Shown here piece after piece: positions 24,508 to 36,899 of a DNA stretch of 64,000 bases. Location of the stretch: the NCBI GenBank assembly GCA_016874755.1, contig VGTH01000001.1:124001-188000 (forward strand). Reading direction: 5' to 3'. The stretch is from Deltaproteobacteria bacterium (GTDB lineage: Bacteria; Desulfobacterota; Binatia; UBA9968). How positions within the stretch are numbered: the stretch's first letter is position 1; every line of letters begins with the position of its first letter. The notes under the pieces are model-generated. The model did no database searches and had not been told where the DNA came from. It worked only from the letters and a program-made list of their open reading frames with translations. The translations under genes were made by a program, and so were the position numbers.

Positions 24508-25746
24508 ATGCGCTTTTCTCCCACACCCTGGCTCATCGCGGCAATTGCTTTCGTAGTTCTCGGATTTTCCCGTGGATTGCATTCGGCTTTTGGCGTTTTC
24601 AACGTTGCGCTGCTTGACACCTTCGGCTGGAGCCGCGGCGCCACGGCGGGGATTTTTTCCGTGGTTTTGGCGGTGGACGCTCTGCTATCGCCGGTGGCGG
24701 GCCATCTGCTCGATCGCTTTGGCGTCAAGCGCATCACCATCGCCGGTTGCCTGACGTTGGTTATCGGCCTTTATCTTAGCAGCCATGTGACGGCGTTGTG
24801 GCAGCTCTACATCTGCTTTGGGATTATTCTTTCGATCGGCTTCACCTTTACCGGCATGGTGCCGCATGTGTTTCTAATCTCCGAATGGTTTTCGACGAAG
24901 CGCGCATCGGCCATTGGCGTGGTCTATGCCGGCAGCGGCGTGGGCATCATGATTCTGGCGCCGCTCAGTGAATGGCTGATCGCTAACTATGGCTGGGCAC
25001 GAACTTTTGAGACTTACGCCGTCGTCGTGCTGATCGCGCTGGTGCCGGTGGTGTGGTTTTCCTATCGGAGCGGTCCGCACAGCCATCGTGGCGCGCATGC
25101 GGCCAAATACGCTGACGGCGGCAAACAATGGACCGCCAAGTTGGCGCTCCAGAGCTTGCAGTTTTGGCTGCTGTTCATCGCGCGCATCGGCGCCGCGTCG
25201 GGCACGACCGTGATCGTCACCCATCAGGTCGCGCACGTGGCCGATGTTGGCTTTAGTAAATTTGTCGCCGCGTCGGTTTTCGGACTGGCTGGTATCACCA
25301 GCAGTTTTGGCCGGGTCATCTTTGGTTTCATCGCCGATCGCTTGACCAAGCAGGCAGCGTACACGCTCAACATCGCCATGACGGTGGTCGGCGTCGGCGC
25401 GCTGATGATCTTGAGCAACCCCAGCCAGGTCTGGCTGCTTTACGTCTATGTAATTTTCTTCGGCATCGGCTTCGGCTCGCGCGCGGTGATCTTTTCTTCA
25501 TTGACCGCCGATATTTTCTCCGGCAAAGGCTTCGGCTCGATTCTCGGCTACTCGACAGTGGCGGTGGGCGTCGGCGGCGCGTTGGGCTCTTATTTCGGCG
25601 GCGTGTTTCACGACTGGACCGGCAGCTACACGATGTCGTTTACCCTGTCGACGCTGCTGCTGGCGATTTCCGACGTGTGCATCTGGCTCGCCGCCGTGCC
25701 GGCCGTTTCGGCCTACGACAAGCGGTTGTGGGGCGAGGCGCGCTGA
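24508..25746 (+). CDS. MFS transporter, OFA/monocarboxylate-like
   Basis: The ATG at 24508, with AAGGG upstream, is preferred over the frame opening at 24460. About 412 residues with 12 predicted helices. The first is WLIAAIAFVVLGFSRGLHSAFG; the A-motif-like loop is GHLLDRFGVKR, and the second half has GFIADRLTKQAAY. It faces the UbiD operon across 214 bp and is a good candidate for uptake of the acid degraded by that operon (inference from position). Confidence 0.88.
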   Translation: MRFSPTPWLIAAIAFVVLGFSRGLHSAFGVFNVALLDTFGWSRGATAGIFSVVLAVDALLSPVAGHLLDRFGVKRITIAGCLTLVIGLYLSSHVTALWQLYICFGIILSIGFTFTGMVPHVFLISEWFSTKRASAIGVVYAGSGVGIMILAPLSEWLIANYGWARTFETYAVVVLIALVPVVWFSYRSGPHSHRGAHAAKYADGGKQWTAKLALQSLQFWLLFIARIGAASGTTVIVTHQVAHVADVGFSKFVAASVFGLAGITSSFGRVIFGFIADRLTKQAAYTLNIAMTVVGVGALMILSNPSQVWLLYVYVIFFGIGFGSRAVIFSSLTADIFSGKGFGSILGYSTVAVGVGGALGSYFGGVFHDWTGSYTMSFTLSTLLLAISDVCIWLAAVPAVSAYDKRLWGEAR

Positions 25747-25872
25747 CACGCTTTCGAGAAAAGGCGAGGATAGAGCATTATAGAGGATGGCTAAGAGGGG
25801 GAACGCGGTTGTCCATCTTCCCTTCTTTCCTTGAGCCCTTTCGGCAAACTTGCTACTTTTTTACATTCACGT

Positions 25873-26225
25873 ATGGATGCTCGGCTGCGAGAGGGCATTG
25901 CTCTGTTCAATGCCCAGAAATTTTTTGAGTGCCACGAGGTTTTGGAGACGTTTTACCAAGAAACCGAGGTGGCACAGAAGCCGTTTCTCGAAGGGTTGGT
26001 GCAACTCGCCGCGGCGTTTAGGATGTTTGTCGATTTCGGTGAGGTCAAAGGGCCGGTGCGCATGGTGCGCCAGGCGCTGATCCGCTTCGAGGAATACCAG
26101 CCGAATTTTCTCCAAGTGAAAGTCAAAGAGTTGAGCGAGTCATTGAATCTGTGGGCGCAAGCCGTGGAAAAGGGCGGCGCGGCTGAGATTCCGAAGATTG
26201 CGCTGCAGCGTTTTAGTTTCTTCTC

Positions 26226-26229
<4 letters not shown>
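25873..26229 (+). CDS. DUF309 family protein
   Basis: 118 residues from ATG 25873. The signature FFECHEVLETFYQE and the following KPFLEGLVQLAAAFRMF match DUF309, a small all-helical family of unknown function. Fourteen more codons are open upstream without better support. Its stop overlaps the mfd start by 4 nt (ATGA), so the two are translationally coupled. Confidence 0.87.
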
Positions 26230-29759
<3,530 letters not shown>

Positions 29760-30172
29760 ACGCCGGACGGCGTGCATGTCTAGCCCGCGGACTGTTCACG
29801 GTGTGGCGTCGATCGAGGTGAAACCCTTCCGGAGCAAAGGCAACAGGGCATCGGCTTGACGCCGCGATGTCGGGGCGACCGGCGGTCGCCCTCTTTTGCG
29901 CCTGACGGTGCGGGGGTCGAAGATGAATTGAATTGGCGGCGAACAAGACGAAAGTTTTGCGCCGACGCCTTCGATCCTCCAGGGTTCCACCTCGATCGCC
30001 AGGATCGTTGGTTGCCCAGAGACCTGCTAACCGATGTCGGAGAAATTGCGAAGAAAAAAGGCCCGCCGGCGTCTAACTGGAGATTAGCGGTATCTTTGCG
30101 AAGTGGTTGGTTTTTCTGGGCCTCTGTGCTAGCTCTAATTCACATTCAGCGGAAGGTTGAGAACTCTTTTCT
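29760..30172. other. Gene-free interval holding a 190-bp repeat element
   Basis: No supported gene between mfd and the surA-like gene. Most of the space is the element at 29810-29998. The rest should carry the promoter of the surA-like operon, but I cannot point to a convincing box. Confidence 0.6.
29810..29998. repeat. 190-bp element with inverted termini, copy 1
   Basis: Begins CGATCGAGGTGAAACCCTTC and ends AGGGTTCCACCTCGATCG, an imperfect terminal inverted repeat of about 25 bp. Internal blocks GGGGCGACCGGCGGTCGCC and TTTGCGCCGACGCCTTCGAT are shared, with changes, with the copy at 34022-34212. No coding frame is conserved between the copies. Confidence 0.8.
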
Positions 30173-31549
30173 ATGCTGAAGCGCACTATTCATCGGGCTC
30201 GGTTCCTCCTGGTTTTGTTCCTTTTTTGGGGCTGGTCGGTTAACGCGCCGGCGGCGGTGATCGAACAGATCATCGCGGTCATTAACGGCGAGCCCTACAC
30301 ACTTTCCAACATTACTAATTTCGCCAAGACCAAAGTCGGGCGGTCCTTTCCAAGCGGCGATCTCAATCGGATCAACGACGCCGATCGCGATGTGCTCGAA
30401 CAGTTTATCACCGATAAATTGTTGGAAGCCGAAACGCGCGAGGCCGGTATCAAGATTTCCGAAGAAGAGATCAATCAATATATCGAGCAGGTCAAGCGCA
30501 ATAATCGGTTGTCGGAAGACGACTTCAAGACCGTGCTGAGTCGCGAAGGGCAGACACTGGCGGCCTATAAGCTTTCGGTCAAAAGCGAAATGGAAAAGAG
30601 CGAGCTGATCAATCGCCAAGTCAAGTCCAAGGTCAACATCACCAACGAGGACGTCGAACGTTACTACAAACTGAACTCGAAGAATTACCGCTCCGGCGAT
30701 CGGGCGCGCATCCGCCATATTTTGTTCTCCGTGTCGGAGAAGGCTTCGGCGGACCAGGTGGCGGCAGCGAGCGCGCGCAGCAATGAAATTCTCCAGCGCA
30801 TCCGAGGCGGCGAAGATTTCGGTCAATTGGCGCGCCAATATTCGGAGGGTGCGGGGCGCGCCGATGGCGGCGATATCGGTTGGGTAAACCGCGGCACGTT
30901 GCTGCCGGGACTCGAAGAAGTCGCGTTTCAAAAACTCGCGGTCGGGCAGGTGAGCGAACCGTTTCGCACCAGCATGGGGCTGCACATCGTCAAGCTGGAA
31001 GCTCGCGAGGCTGGGGCGACTTTGCCGCTGTCGACGGTGGCGCCCAAGATCAAAGACGATCTTTACGCCAAAGCTCTGGAAGAGCGTTTTGCTAAGTGGA
31101 TGAAGAGCGACCTGCGCCGGCGGCACCGCGTCGATGTCAAATTGGCGGGGGTCGTGTTTCGGCCGGAAGAATCGAAGGAAGGCACCGTCGATTCGTTGAT
31201 GACCAGAACGACGCGCACCGCGCCGCGGCGTGAGGATCGGTCCTTTTTTAGTTACCTCAATCCGATGACGTATATCTCGAAAGAAATTCCCTTCGAAGAA
31301 ACCGATCCAAAGAGCCCGCTCTACGGCAAAAGCATCGTCACCTTATTTGGCATGCCGCTCTTTACCAAGGATAGCCACGATGATGTGCCGGACATTCTGA
31401 GCACGCCTACTGGCCGCAGCGGCGGCGCGGGGCTGGATCTGCCTGCTGGCAACGCGCCGGCAGGGCCGGCGACTTCGTCGTCGTCAAGCGGCGGCTTTTT
31501 CTCCGGACTGGTTGATTCGCTGAACCCGTTCTCATCGAAAAAGCCTTAG
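30173..31549 (+). CDS. SurA-like periplasmic peptidyl-prolyl isomerase
   Basis: 458 residues with a signal peptide (RFLLVLFLFWGWSVNAPAAV). A SurA-type N-terminal helical domain (IAVINGEPYTLSNI, EQFITDKLLEAETREAGI) precedes one PpiC parvulin domain (about 178-285, RARIRHILFSVSEKA, FGQLARQYSEGAGRADGGDIG, MGLHIVKLEAREAG). The last 120 residues are a low-complexity extension with a serine-rich stretch, not part of SurA proper. Chaperoning of outer-membrane proteins is likely. The next gene is pdxA, as in the surA-pdxA neighbourhood of E. coli. Confidence 0.88.
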   Translation: MLKRTIHRARFLLVLFLFWGWSVNAPAAVIEQIIAVINGEPYTLSNITNFAKTKVGRSFPSGDLNRINDADRDVLEQFITDKLLEAETREAGIKISEEEINQYIEQVKRNNRLSEDDFKTVLSREGQTLAAYKLSVKSEMEKSELINRQVKSKVNITNEDVERYYKLNSKNYRSGDRARIRHILFSVSEKASADQVAAASARSNEILQRIRGGEDFGQLARQYSEGAGRADGGDIGWVNRGTLLPGLEEVAFQKLAVGQVSEPFRTSMGLHIVKLEAREAGATLPLSTVAPKIKDDLYAKALEERFAKWMKSDLRRRHRVDVKLAGVVFRPEESKEGTVDSLMTRTTRTAPRREDRSFFSYLNPMTYISKEIPFEETDPKSPLYGKSIVTLFGMPLFTKDSHDDVPDILSTPTGRSGGAGLDLPAGNAPAGPATSSSSSGGFFSGLVDSLNPFSSKKP

Positions 31550-31623
31550 CGCTTGCCTCCACGTTCCCAAGCGTGGATAATTTCTCTGCGCAGTCTTTTT
31601 CTAAAATTCACCAGGAGCTTATT

Positions 31624-32640
31624 TTGCGAAAACCGATCGTTGCCATCACGATGGGCGACCCGGCCGGTATCGGTCCGGAAATCGTTTTGAAAGCCCTCGC
31701 TAATCCGGCGATCAAGAAAAACTGTTTGCCCTTGGTATTGGGCGACTGGGGTGTGTTACAGCGGACTAAAGTGCAAGCCAAATTGTTGACGAAGCTGCGG
31801 CACTGGCAAAAGGGCGACGCGCTTCTGCCGATGCTGAACAATAGTAGCGGTGTCGTCATGCCGCTGTCCGAGCTCAAGGCAGCGGAGTCGCGTCCCGCCA
31901 AACCGACCAAGGCGGCGGGCCATGCAGCGTACCGATATATTTACGAAGCGGCGCAGATGGTGCTGATGCGCTCGGCGGATGCGATGGCGACGGCGCCGAT
32001 CAGCAAGCATAGTTTGATCGACGCGGGCTACGACTATCCGGGTCATACGGAGCTCTTAGCGGAGCTCGGCGGCACGCCCGAGTGCCGCATGATGCTGATC
32101 GGCGCTAAACTGCGGGTGGTGCCGGTGACCGGCCACATCGCGATGAGCGAGGTGCCACAGCAGCTCAATCGCGACGGAATTTTGACGACGTTGGAATTGA
32201 CGCAGCGCAACTTAAAGAACGCTTTCGCCATCAAAAAGCCGCGTATCGCGGTGGCGGCGTTGAACCCGCACGCCGGCGAAAAAGGCATCTTTGGCGACGA
32301 GGAGATAAAAATCATCGCGCCGGCGGTGCAAGCGGCGAAGCGCAAAGGGATCGAAGCCCATGGCCCGCTGCCGGCGGATACTTTGTTTCACCACGCGGCG
32401 CGCGGCAAATATGACGCGGTCGTCTGCATGTATCACGACCAGGGGTTGATTCCGCTGAAGCTGCACCATTTCTACGGCGGTGTCGCCTATACGTTGGGAC
32501 CGCCGTTTATTCGCACCTCGGTGGATCACGGCACGGCGTACGATATCGCCGGCAAGAACCGCGCCGACGAAACCAGCATGATCGAAGCGATTTTATTGGC
32601 GGCGCGTCTGGCGCGGCTCAGAATCAAGCGGAGGCAGTAG
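31624..32640 (+). CDS. pdxA: 4-hydroxythreonine-4-phosphate dehydrogenase
   Basis: TTG start at 31624, with AGGAG 6 nt upstream; it begins RKPIVAITMGDPAGIGPE, the normal N-terminus. The frame is open 17 codons further back to a GTG but without a ribosome site. About 338 residues. Metal-binding and active-site segments are DYPGHTELLAELGG, VTGHIAMSEVP, NPHAGEKGIFGDEE and MYHDQGLIPLK. The enzyme makes the precursor of pyridoxal phosphate, the cofactor of both cysteine desulfurases encoded downstream. Its stop overlaps the next start by 1 nt. Confidence 0.95.
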   Translation: MRKPIVAITMGDPAGIGPEIVLKALANPAIKKNCLPLVLGDWGVLQRTKVQAKLLTKLRHWQKGDALLPMLNNSSGVVMPLSELKAAESRPAKPTKAAGHAAYRYIYEAAQMVLMRSADAMATAPISKHSLIDAGYDYPGHTELLAELGGTPECRMMLIGAKLRVVPVTGHIAMSEVPQQLNRDGILTTLELTQRNLKNAFAIKKPRIAVAALNPHAGEKGIFGDEEIKIIAPAVQAAKRKGIEAHGPLPADTLFHHAARGKYDAVVCMYHDQGLIPLKLHHFYGGVAYTLGPPFIRTSVDHGTAYDIAGKNRADETSMIEAILLAARLARLRIKRRQ

Positions 32641-33998
32641 TGAAAGTTACAGCGGCGATTTTTCGCGAATACGACATCCGCGGTTTGGCGGAAAAAGAGT
32701 TCGACAAAGAGTTTGCCTTACAGCTCGGCAAAGTCCACGGCACGGCGATCGCCGCTAGAGGCGGCACGCGGGTTCCCGTGGGGCGCGATTGCCGCGCCAC
32801 CTCCGATCCCTACGCCGAAGCGGTGATCGCCGGCTTGATGTCCGCGGGGTTGCACGTCTACGACATCGGTGTTTGCCCGACGCCGCTCATGTACTTTTCG
32901 CTGTTTCATCTCGACGTCGACGGCGGCATTCAGGTGACCGCCAGCCATAATCCGTCAGAGTACAACGGTTTCAAGATCTGCCTGGGCAAAGACACGCTCT
33001 ATGGCGACGCTATCCAAGACATTCGCGCGCGCATGGAGCGCGACGAATTTAGCGCCAAGCCGGGCGGCAAGGTCGAGCGCTACGAGATTATTCCGCCCTA
33101 CGAAAAGCACGTGTTGGCGGACATTCCCAAACTGGCGCGGCCGCTGAAAGTCGTCGTCGATGCCGGCAGCGGTGTCGGCGGGCCGGTGGCGCCGCCGATC
33201 TTTCGCAAGCTTGGATGCCAGGTTTGGGAGATCGCCTGCGACATGGACGGGCGCTTTCCGATTCATCATCCCGATCCGACGGTGCCGGAAAATTTGGAAA
33301 TGCTGATTGAAAAAGTCCGCCATGAAAAAGCCGACCTCGGCATCGCCTACGACGGCGACGCCGATCGCATTGGCGCGGTGGACGAAAACGGCAACATTCT
33401 TTGGGGCGATGAGTTGTTGGTGTTGTTTTCGCGCGACGTGCTCAAACGCAATCCCAAAGCGGTGATCATCTCCGAAGTGAAATGCTCGCAGCGCTTGTAC
33501 GACGACATCGCCAAGAACAACGGCGTGCCGATCATGTGGAAGGCGGGCCATTCGCTGCTCAAAGCCAAAATGAAAGAGACCCACGCGCTTTTGGCCGGCG
33601 AGATGAGCGGCCACATGTTTTTCAAAGAGCGCTATTTCGGCTACGACGACGCGGTCTATGCGTCGATGCGCTTATTGGAAATACTTGCCAACTCGGGCAA
33701 GCCGTTGTCGGCGCTGCTGGCGGATTTGCCGAAGGCCGTCAATACCCCTGAGCTGCGCGTCGACTGTCCCGACGATAAGAAATTCGCCATCGCCGCCAAG
33801 GCCACCGAATATTTTCGCCAACACTACGAAGTCGTCGACGTCGACGGCGTGCGCATGAAGTTTCCTGACGGTTGGGGGCTGATCCGCGCGTCCAATACCC
33901 AGCCGGCGTTGGTATTGCGCTTCGAAGCGAGCTCGCAGGCGAAGCTCAACGAATATCGCGCGCTGGTCGAGAATAAGTTGAAAGAGTTTAAGGCATAG
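32640..33998 (+). CDS. Phosphomannomutase/phosphoglucomutase
   Basis: 452-residue alpha-D-phosphohexomutase, GTG start overlapping the pdxA stop by 1 nt. The phosphoserine loop is TASHNPSEYNGFK (Ser-102), the Mg loop YDGDADRIGAVDE and the sugar-binding loop GEMSGHMFFKERY. The C-terminal phosphate site is LIRASNTQPALVLRFE. It interconverts hexose 1- and 6-phosphates for LPS or exopolysaccharide precursors (AlgC/ManB type). Confidence 0.95.
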   Translation: MKVTAAIFREYDIRGLAEKEFDKEFALQLGKVHGTAIAARGGTRVPVGRDCRATSDPYAEAVIAGLMSAGLHVYDIGVCPTPLMYFSLFHLDVDGGIQVTASHNPSEYNGFKICLGKDTLYGDAIQDIRARMERDEFSAKPGGKVERYEIIPPYEKHVLADIPKLARPLKVVVDAGSGVGGPVAPPIFRKLGCQVWEIACDMDGRFPIHHPDPTVPENLEMLIEKVRHEKADLGIAYDGDADRIGAVDENGNILWGDELLVLFSRDVLKRNPKAVIISEVKCSQRLYDDIAKNNGVPIMWKAGHSLLKAKMKETHALLAGEMSGHMFFKERYFGYDDAVYASMRLLEILANSGKPLSALLADLPKAVNTPELRVDCPDDKKFAIAAKATEYFRQHYEVVDVDGVRMKFPDGWGLIRASNTQPALVLRFEASSQAKLNEYRALVENKLKEFKA

Positions 33999-34021
33999 AA
34001 TTGGCGCAGGACTGCGGACGT

Positions 34022-34212
34022 CGATCGAGGCAAAACCCTTCCGGAGCGAAAGCGAAACGGCATCGCCTTGAAGCCGTTTGCGAAGGGGCGACCGAACGGT
34101 CGCCTCTGCCGCGCGTTAGGCACCGCAAACGTCAAACAATATCGTAAAGCGTAAAACCACTCCGCGAAATTTGCGCTGACGCCTTCGCTCCTACAGGGTT
34201 TCGCCTCGATCG
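34022..34212. repeat. 190-bp element with inverted termini, copy 2
   Basis: Begins CGATCGAGGCAAAACCCTTC and ends CAGGGTTTCGCCTCGATCG. Shares CCTTCCGGAGC, GGGGCGACCG-x-CGGTCGCC and TTTGCGC-x-GACGCCTTCG-x-TCC with copy 1 at 29810-29998; lengths are 191 and 189 bp. Sits between the phosphohexomutase gene and uvrA. Confidence 0.8.
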
Positions 34213-34248
34213 ACTCAAAGCGTTGAATCGAGGTAGGTTTGTGTCCTT

Positions 34249-36783
34249 ATGTCCTCTAAGATCGTTATCCGCGGCGCACGGGTTCACAATCTCAAAAACA
34301 TCGACCTGGAAATTCCCCGCGATCAGTTGGTAGTCATCACCGGCGTTTCGGGGTCGGGCAAGTCTTCTCTAGCTTTCGATACGCTCTACGCCGAGGGGCA
34401 GCGGCGCTATCTCGAAGCGCTCGCCGTCGATGCGCGGCAGTTTATCCATCAAATCGAGAGGCCGGATGTCGATACGATAGACGGCCTGTCGCCGGCCATC
34501 GCCATCGAGCAGAAAGCCGGCCGCTACTCGCCCCGTTCGACGGTCGGCACGATGAGCGAAATCTACGACTACCTGCGGTTGTTATTTGCGCGCGTCGGCC
34601 AGCCGAATTGCGTGCAGTGCGGTTGCGCTATCAAAGCCTATACAACCCAGCAGATCGTCGACGAGCTGATGTCATTGCCGGCGCAGACGCGACTGCAGCT
34701 TATGGCGCCGATTGCCATCGCCTCTGCAGGCGCGCGCCAAAAGATTTTGCGCGAGCTCGCGCGCAACGGTTTTGCCCGCGTGCGCATCGGCGCGCACGTG
34801 CATGAGCTGTCCGACGCGATGGAAGACGATGCCGGCGCCGATGCGCCGATGGACTTAATCGTCGACCGCATCGTGGTGCGCGAGGGCGTGGAGAAACGGC
34901 TGGCCGATTCCATCGAAGTCGCAGCCCGGGCCGGCGCGCAGATCGTCAAAGTTTCGGCGCAGTCGGCAAGCGGCGCAGAGCCGGCAAGCGATCTCGTTTT
35001 CAGCCAGAAATTCGCCTGCGTCGAATGCGGCAGCGCGTTGCCCGAGATTACGCCGACGCTGTTTTCTTTTAATAGCCCGAGCGGTGCTTGTTCCGGCTGC
35101 AGTGGCAGCGGCGTGAAGAGCAAAGCAGCGGGACGCAAAAATCCAGAGGCTGAAGCGACCTCGAACAGCCAACCCTGCACGGAATGTGAGGGCCGCCGTC
35201 TTAGAAAGGAAAGTCTCGCGATTAAAATGAGCGGGCGGAACATCGCCGAGGTGAGCGCTCTGCCGGTGGTCGAAGCGTTGGAATTTTTTCGGAATCTCCA
35301 GTGGGACGAGCGTGAGCGCGCCGTTGGCAAAAAAATTCTCGATGAGATTACCAGCCGGTTGCGCTACCTGATGCAGGTCGGAGTCGACTATTTGAGCCTC
35401 GATCGCGCCGCGACGACGCTTTCCGGCGGCGAGGCGCAGCGGGTGCGATTGGCAACCCAGATTGGCGCGGCTCTGGCCGGTGTGCTCTACATTCTTGATG
35501 AACCAAGTATCGGTCTGCATCAAAAGGACAACGCCCGCTTGTTGGCGCTGTTGCAGCGACTGCGCGAGAGCGGCAATTCGGTGATTCTAGTCGAGCACGA
35601 TCCGGACGCGATGCGCGCCGCGGATTATCTGATCGACATGGGTCCCGGCGCCGGCGAACAAGGCGGCTCGGTCGTCGCCTGTGGCACGCCGAAAGAATTG
35701 ATGCGCGCCGCGGCGTCGCGCACGGGACAGTATCTGTCCGGGCAACTGCAAATTTCTCCACCGGCGCAGCGGCGCAAAGGCAGCGGCGTTTTTTTAACCA
35801 TCAAAGGCGCGCGGGAGCACAACCTGAAAAACCTCACCGTGCAGTTTCCCATTGGCGCATTAACCTGCGTCACGGGCGTGTCGGGCTCCGGCAAGAGCAG
35901 CTTGGTGATGGACATTCTTTACAACGAGATGGCGCGCCGGCTGCACAAGGCGCAGGCGCCGGCCGGCAGCTTCGATGAAATAAGCGGCGCGGAAAATTTC
36001 GACCGGGTGATCGGCGTCGATCAAAGCCCGATCGGGCGCACGCCGCGCTCCAACCCGGCGACCTATACCGGCATCCACGATCACTTGCGCGAATTATTCG
36101 CGCAGCTCCCCGAAGCTCGGCTGCGCGGCTACAAGGCCGAGCGCTTTTCTTTTAACGCGAAGGGCGGGCGCTGCGAAGCTTGCGGCGGCGATGGCGTGAC
36201 GCAGGTCGACATGTATTTTCTCGCCGATGTGTTCGTCACCTGCGAGGTGTGCAAGGGCAGGCGCTACAACCGCGAGACTCTGGACATCAAATACAAAGGC
36301 TTGAGCATCGCCGACGTGCTCGATCTCACCGTGGCGCAGGCTGCCGAATTGCTAGCGAGCATTCCAGCGATCTTCGAGCGGCTGCGCACCCTGCGTGACG
36401 TGGGCCTGGGCTATTTGCGCTTGGGCCAGAGTGCGGCGACGCTTTCGGGCGGCGAAGCGCAGCGGGTCAAGCTGGCGCGCGAATTGGCGCGCCGCTCGAC
36501 GGGCAATTCGCTTTACATCCTCGACGAGCCCACCAGCGGTTTGCACTTCGACGACATCCGGCAACTCTTGGATGTGCTCAATCGTCTAATCGACGCGGGC
36601 AATACCATGGTCATCATCGAGCACAATCTCGATGTCATCAAATGCGCCGATTATGTGATCGATCTCGGCCCCCAGGGCGGGAGGCACGGGGGTGAGGTGG
36701 TCGCGGCGGGAGCTCCGGAAGAAGTCTGCCAGAAACCTGTTTCTCTGACCGGCCAATATTTGCGGCCTTTGCTGGTTGCCTGA
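34249..36783 (+). CDS. uvrA: UvrA excinuclease subunit lacking the insertion domain
   Basis: 844 residues against about 940 usual. ATPase I (TGVSGSGKSSLAFDTLYAEG) and the UvrB-interacting region (about 125-235) are present. Zinc site 1 is C257, C260, C281, C284. After CSGCSGSG only about 20 residues lead to C310-x2-C313 (PCTECEGRRL), where UvrA normally has an insertion domain of about 100 residues. ATPase signature TLSGGEAQRVRLATQIG, Walker B YILDEPSIGLHQ. The second half is complete: CEACGGDG and CEVCKGRRYN zinc cysteines, TLSGGEAQRVKLARELARR and YILDEPTSGLH. It should recognise DNA damage with UvrB, though the shortened core could change damage sensing. Confidence 0.93.
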   Translation: MSSKIVIRGARVHNLKNIDLEIPRDQLVVITGVSGSGKSSLAFDTLYAEGQRRYLEALAVDARQFIHQIERPDVDTIDGLSPAIAIEQKAGRYSPRSTVGTMSEIYDYLRLLFARVGQPNCVQCGCAIKAYTTQQIVDELMSLPAQTRLQLMAPIAIASAGARQKILRELARNGFARVRIGAHVHELSDAMEDDAGADAPMDLIVDRIVVREGVEKRLADSIEVAARAGAQIVKVSAQSASGAEPASDLVFSQKFACVECGSALPEITPTLFSFNSPSGACSGCSGSGVKSKAAGRKNPEAEATSNSQPCTECEGRRLRKESLAIKMSGRNIAEVSALPVVEALEFFRNLQWDERERAVGKKILDEITSRLRYLMQVGVDYLSLDRAATTLSGGEAQRVRLATQIGAALAGVLYILDEPSIGLHQKDNARLLALLQRLRESGNSVILVEHDPDAMRAADYLIDMGPGAGEQGGSVVACGTPKELMRAAASRTGQYLSGQLQISPPAQRRKGSGVFLTIKGAREHNLKNLTVQFPIGALTCVTGVSGSGKSSLVMDILYNEMARRLHKAQAPAGSFDEISGAENFDRVIGVDQSPIGRTPRSNPATYTGIHDHLRELFAQLPEARLRGYKAERFSFNAKGGRCEACGGDGVTQVDMYFLADVFVTCEVCKGRRYNRETLDIKYKGLSIADVLDLTVAQAAELLASIPAIFERLRTLRDVGLGYLRLGQSAATLSGGEAQRVKLARELARRSTGNSLYILDEPTSGLHFDDIRQLLDVLNRLIDAGNTMVIIEHNLDVIKCADYVIDLGPQGGRHGGEVVAAGAPEEVCQKPVSLTGQYLRPLLVA

Positions 36784-36810
36784 TGGAGCCCTGCCTTAGA
36801 TCGAAACCCT

Positions 36811-36839
36811 TTGTTTCCAATGGCTTAGGTGCTTATAAT
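36811..36839 (+). promoter_or_regulatory. Candidate sigma-70 promoter of the Fe-S operon
   Basis: TTGTTT (36811-36816), a 17-bp spacer, and a perfect TATAAT (36834-36839). A second, weaker candidate is TTGACT (36844-36849) with TATCTT (36867-36872), also at 17-bp spacing. Either would start transcription just upstream of, or within, the palindrome at 36875. Confidence 0.55.
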
Positions 36840-36874
36840 TTCGTTGACTCAGCCTTGGCCATTGATTATCTTAT

Positions 36875-36899
36875 ATATCAGACTGAATCAGTAGGATAT
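36875..36899. promoter_or_regulatory. Candidate IscR/Rrf2 operator (type-1-like)
   Basis: A 25-bp palindrome reading ATATCAGACTGAATCAGTAG then GATAT. Compared with the E. coli IscR type-1 consensus (ATA-SYY-GACT-RWWW-YAGT-C-RRS-TAT), 21 of 25 positions agree, including GACT, AGT and the outer ATA/TAT. It overlaps the ATG at 36898 of the first Fe-S gene. The operon encodes an Rrf2/IscR-like protein at 41281, so autoregulation is the simple reading. Confidence 0.65.
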
